A DNA stretch of 64,000 nucleotides from Candidatus Epulonipiscium viviparus. Its GTDB lineage: Bacteria > Bacillota > Clostridia > Lachnospirales > Cellulosilyticaceae. The stretch is from NCBI RefSeq assembly GCF_030708075.1, contig NZ_CP117982.1, positions 1,951,513 through 2,015,512 on the forward strand, given 5' to 3'. The notes beneath the pieces are model-generated. The model was given only the letters and a program-made list of their open reading frames with translations. It did no database searches and was not told the origin of the DNA. The translations under genes were made by a program, and so were the position numbers. Of the stretch, positions 63,911 through 64,000 are shown piece by piece. Position 1 is the stretch's first letter. Every line of letters starts with the position of its first letter.

Positions 63911-64000
63911 TGATTTATGTGTGGGCATTGATCTTGGAACCACCAACTCTGTTTTAGCAACTATTTCGCTGAAGCAAAATGGAGATGCGATTAGCAAAGT
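63903..64000 (+). CDS. Hsp70-like ATPase, N-terminal fragment (runs off window)
   Basis: An ATG at 63903 follows a near-perfect GGAGGTGA site by 6 bp and overlaps the preceding gene's stop by 8 bases. The 32 visible codons contain GIDLGTTNS, the phosphate-1 loop of the Hsp70/actin ATPase fold. The residues around it (MHNDLCV before, VLATISLKQ after) differ from canonical DnaK, and the neighbours are not grpE or dnaJ. It is therefore probably a specialised Hsp70 homolog. Size and C-terminal domain are outside the window. Confidence 0.85.
   Translation, partial: MHNDLCVGIDLGTTNSVLATISLKQNGDAISK

Noticed and set aside
63903-64000. Canonical dnaK
   Set aside because: The GIDLGTTNS loop matches, but flanking residues and neighbours differ from the grpE-dnaK-dnaJ context; only the family is called.
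1-64000. tRNA or rRNA genes, insertion sequences, attachment sites or an origin
   Set aside because: I saw no cloverleaf-like sequence, rRNA block, transposase frame, integrase or DnaA-box cluster, although a tool-based scan was not possible.

Overview
The window looks like a chromosomal segment of an AT-rich, low-GC Gram-positive anaerobe, most likely a clostridial (Lachnospirales-like) bacterium. Ribosome binding sites are strong (AAAGGAG/GGAGG type), promoters often read TTGACA-17 bp-TATNAT, and family content is typical of Firmicutes: a UPF0397-type ECF transporter, DUF445, DUF624/YesL, a clostridial-type isoleucyl-tRNA synthetase, tandem GGDEF proteins and a DUF3881-like protein. Two secreted GH86-like (agarase/porphyranase-type) enzymes and two GH2 glycosidases suggest a host that feeds on red-algal or similar polysaccharides, for example in the gut of a marine herbivore. 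That ecological reading is inference.

Layout. Positions 1-243 hold the 3' end of a PfkB sugar kinase. A 1.16-kb array of about 31 degenerate 39-bp tandem repeats follows (245-1402) and separates it from two tandem, convergent GH86-like genes (1416-6251). Small or uncharacterised genes come next: a DUF3881-like protein, zinc-ribbon proteins and a CE4 polysaccharide deacetylase. A stand-alone ribosomal protein S4 gene lies at 9191-9781. A complete leftward branched-chain operon, ilvC-leuA-leuC-leuD-leuB-ilvE-ilvD-ilvB, occupies 10073-19965, without ilvN. DUF445 and DUF624 membrane proteins precede a rightward sugar ABC importer (21854-24896). Leftward units follow: an ECF vitamin-type transporter (24976-28045), a tripartite tricarboxylate transporter tctC-tctB-tctA (28183-31173), two paralogous membrane GGDEF proteins (31252-34434), and glycolysis genes gap-pgk-tpiA-gpmI (34558-39278).

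The right third is also almost all leftward. It carries a GH2 glycosidase directly behind a complete trpEGDCFBA operon (39599-47754), a P1-type peptidase in front of trpE, a third GGDEF protein, a YihY/BrkB protein, an uncharacterised one-pass membrane protein, PlsC, a large GH2 enzyme, nicotinate phosphoribosyltransferase, an overlapping zinc-macrodomain/SirTM sirtuin pair, and ileS. At 61637 the direction switches to a rightward cluster that runs off the window: a beta-CASP metallo-beta-lactamase-fold nuclease, a coiled-coil protein of unknown family, and an Hsp70-like ATPase.

How the genes fit together. Most of the window is core anabolism and glycolysis. Hairpin terminators inside the gap-pgk and tctC-tctB junctions probably tune relative expression. 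No T-box leader is visible before the ilv-leu operon, the trp operon or ileS, although these are common T-box targets in Firmicutes. The items most worth a second look are the beta-CASP/coiled-coil/Hsp70 cluster at the right edge, the SirTM-macrodomain pair that lacks its usual lipoylation partners, and the 39-bp repeat array.
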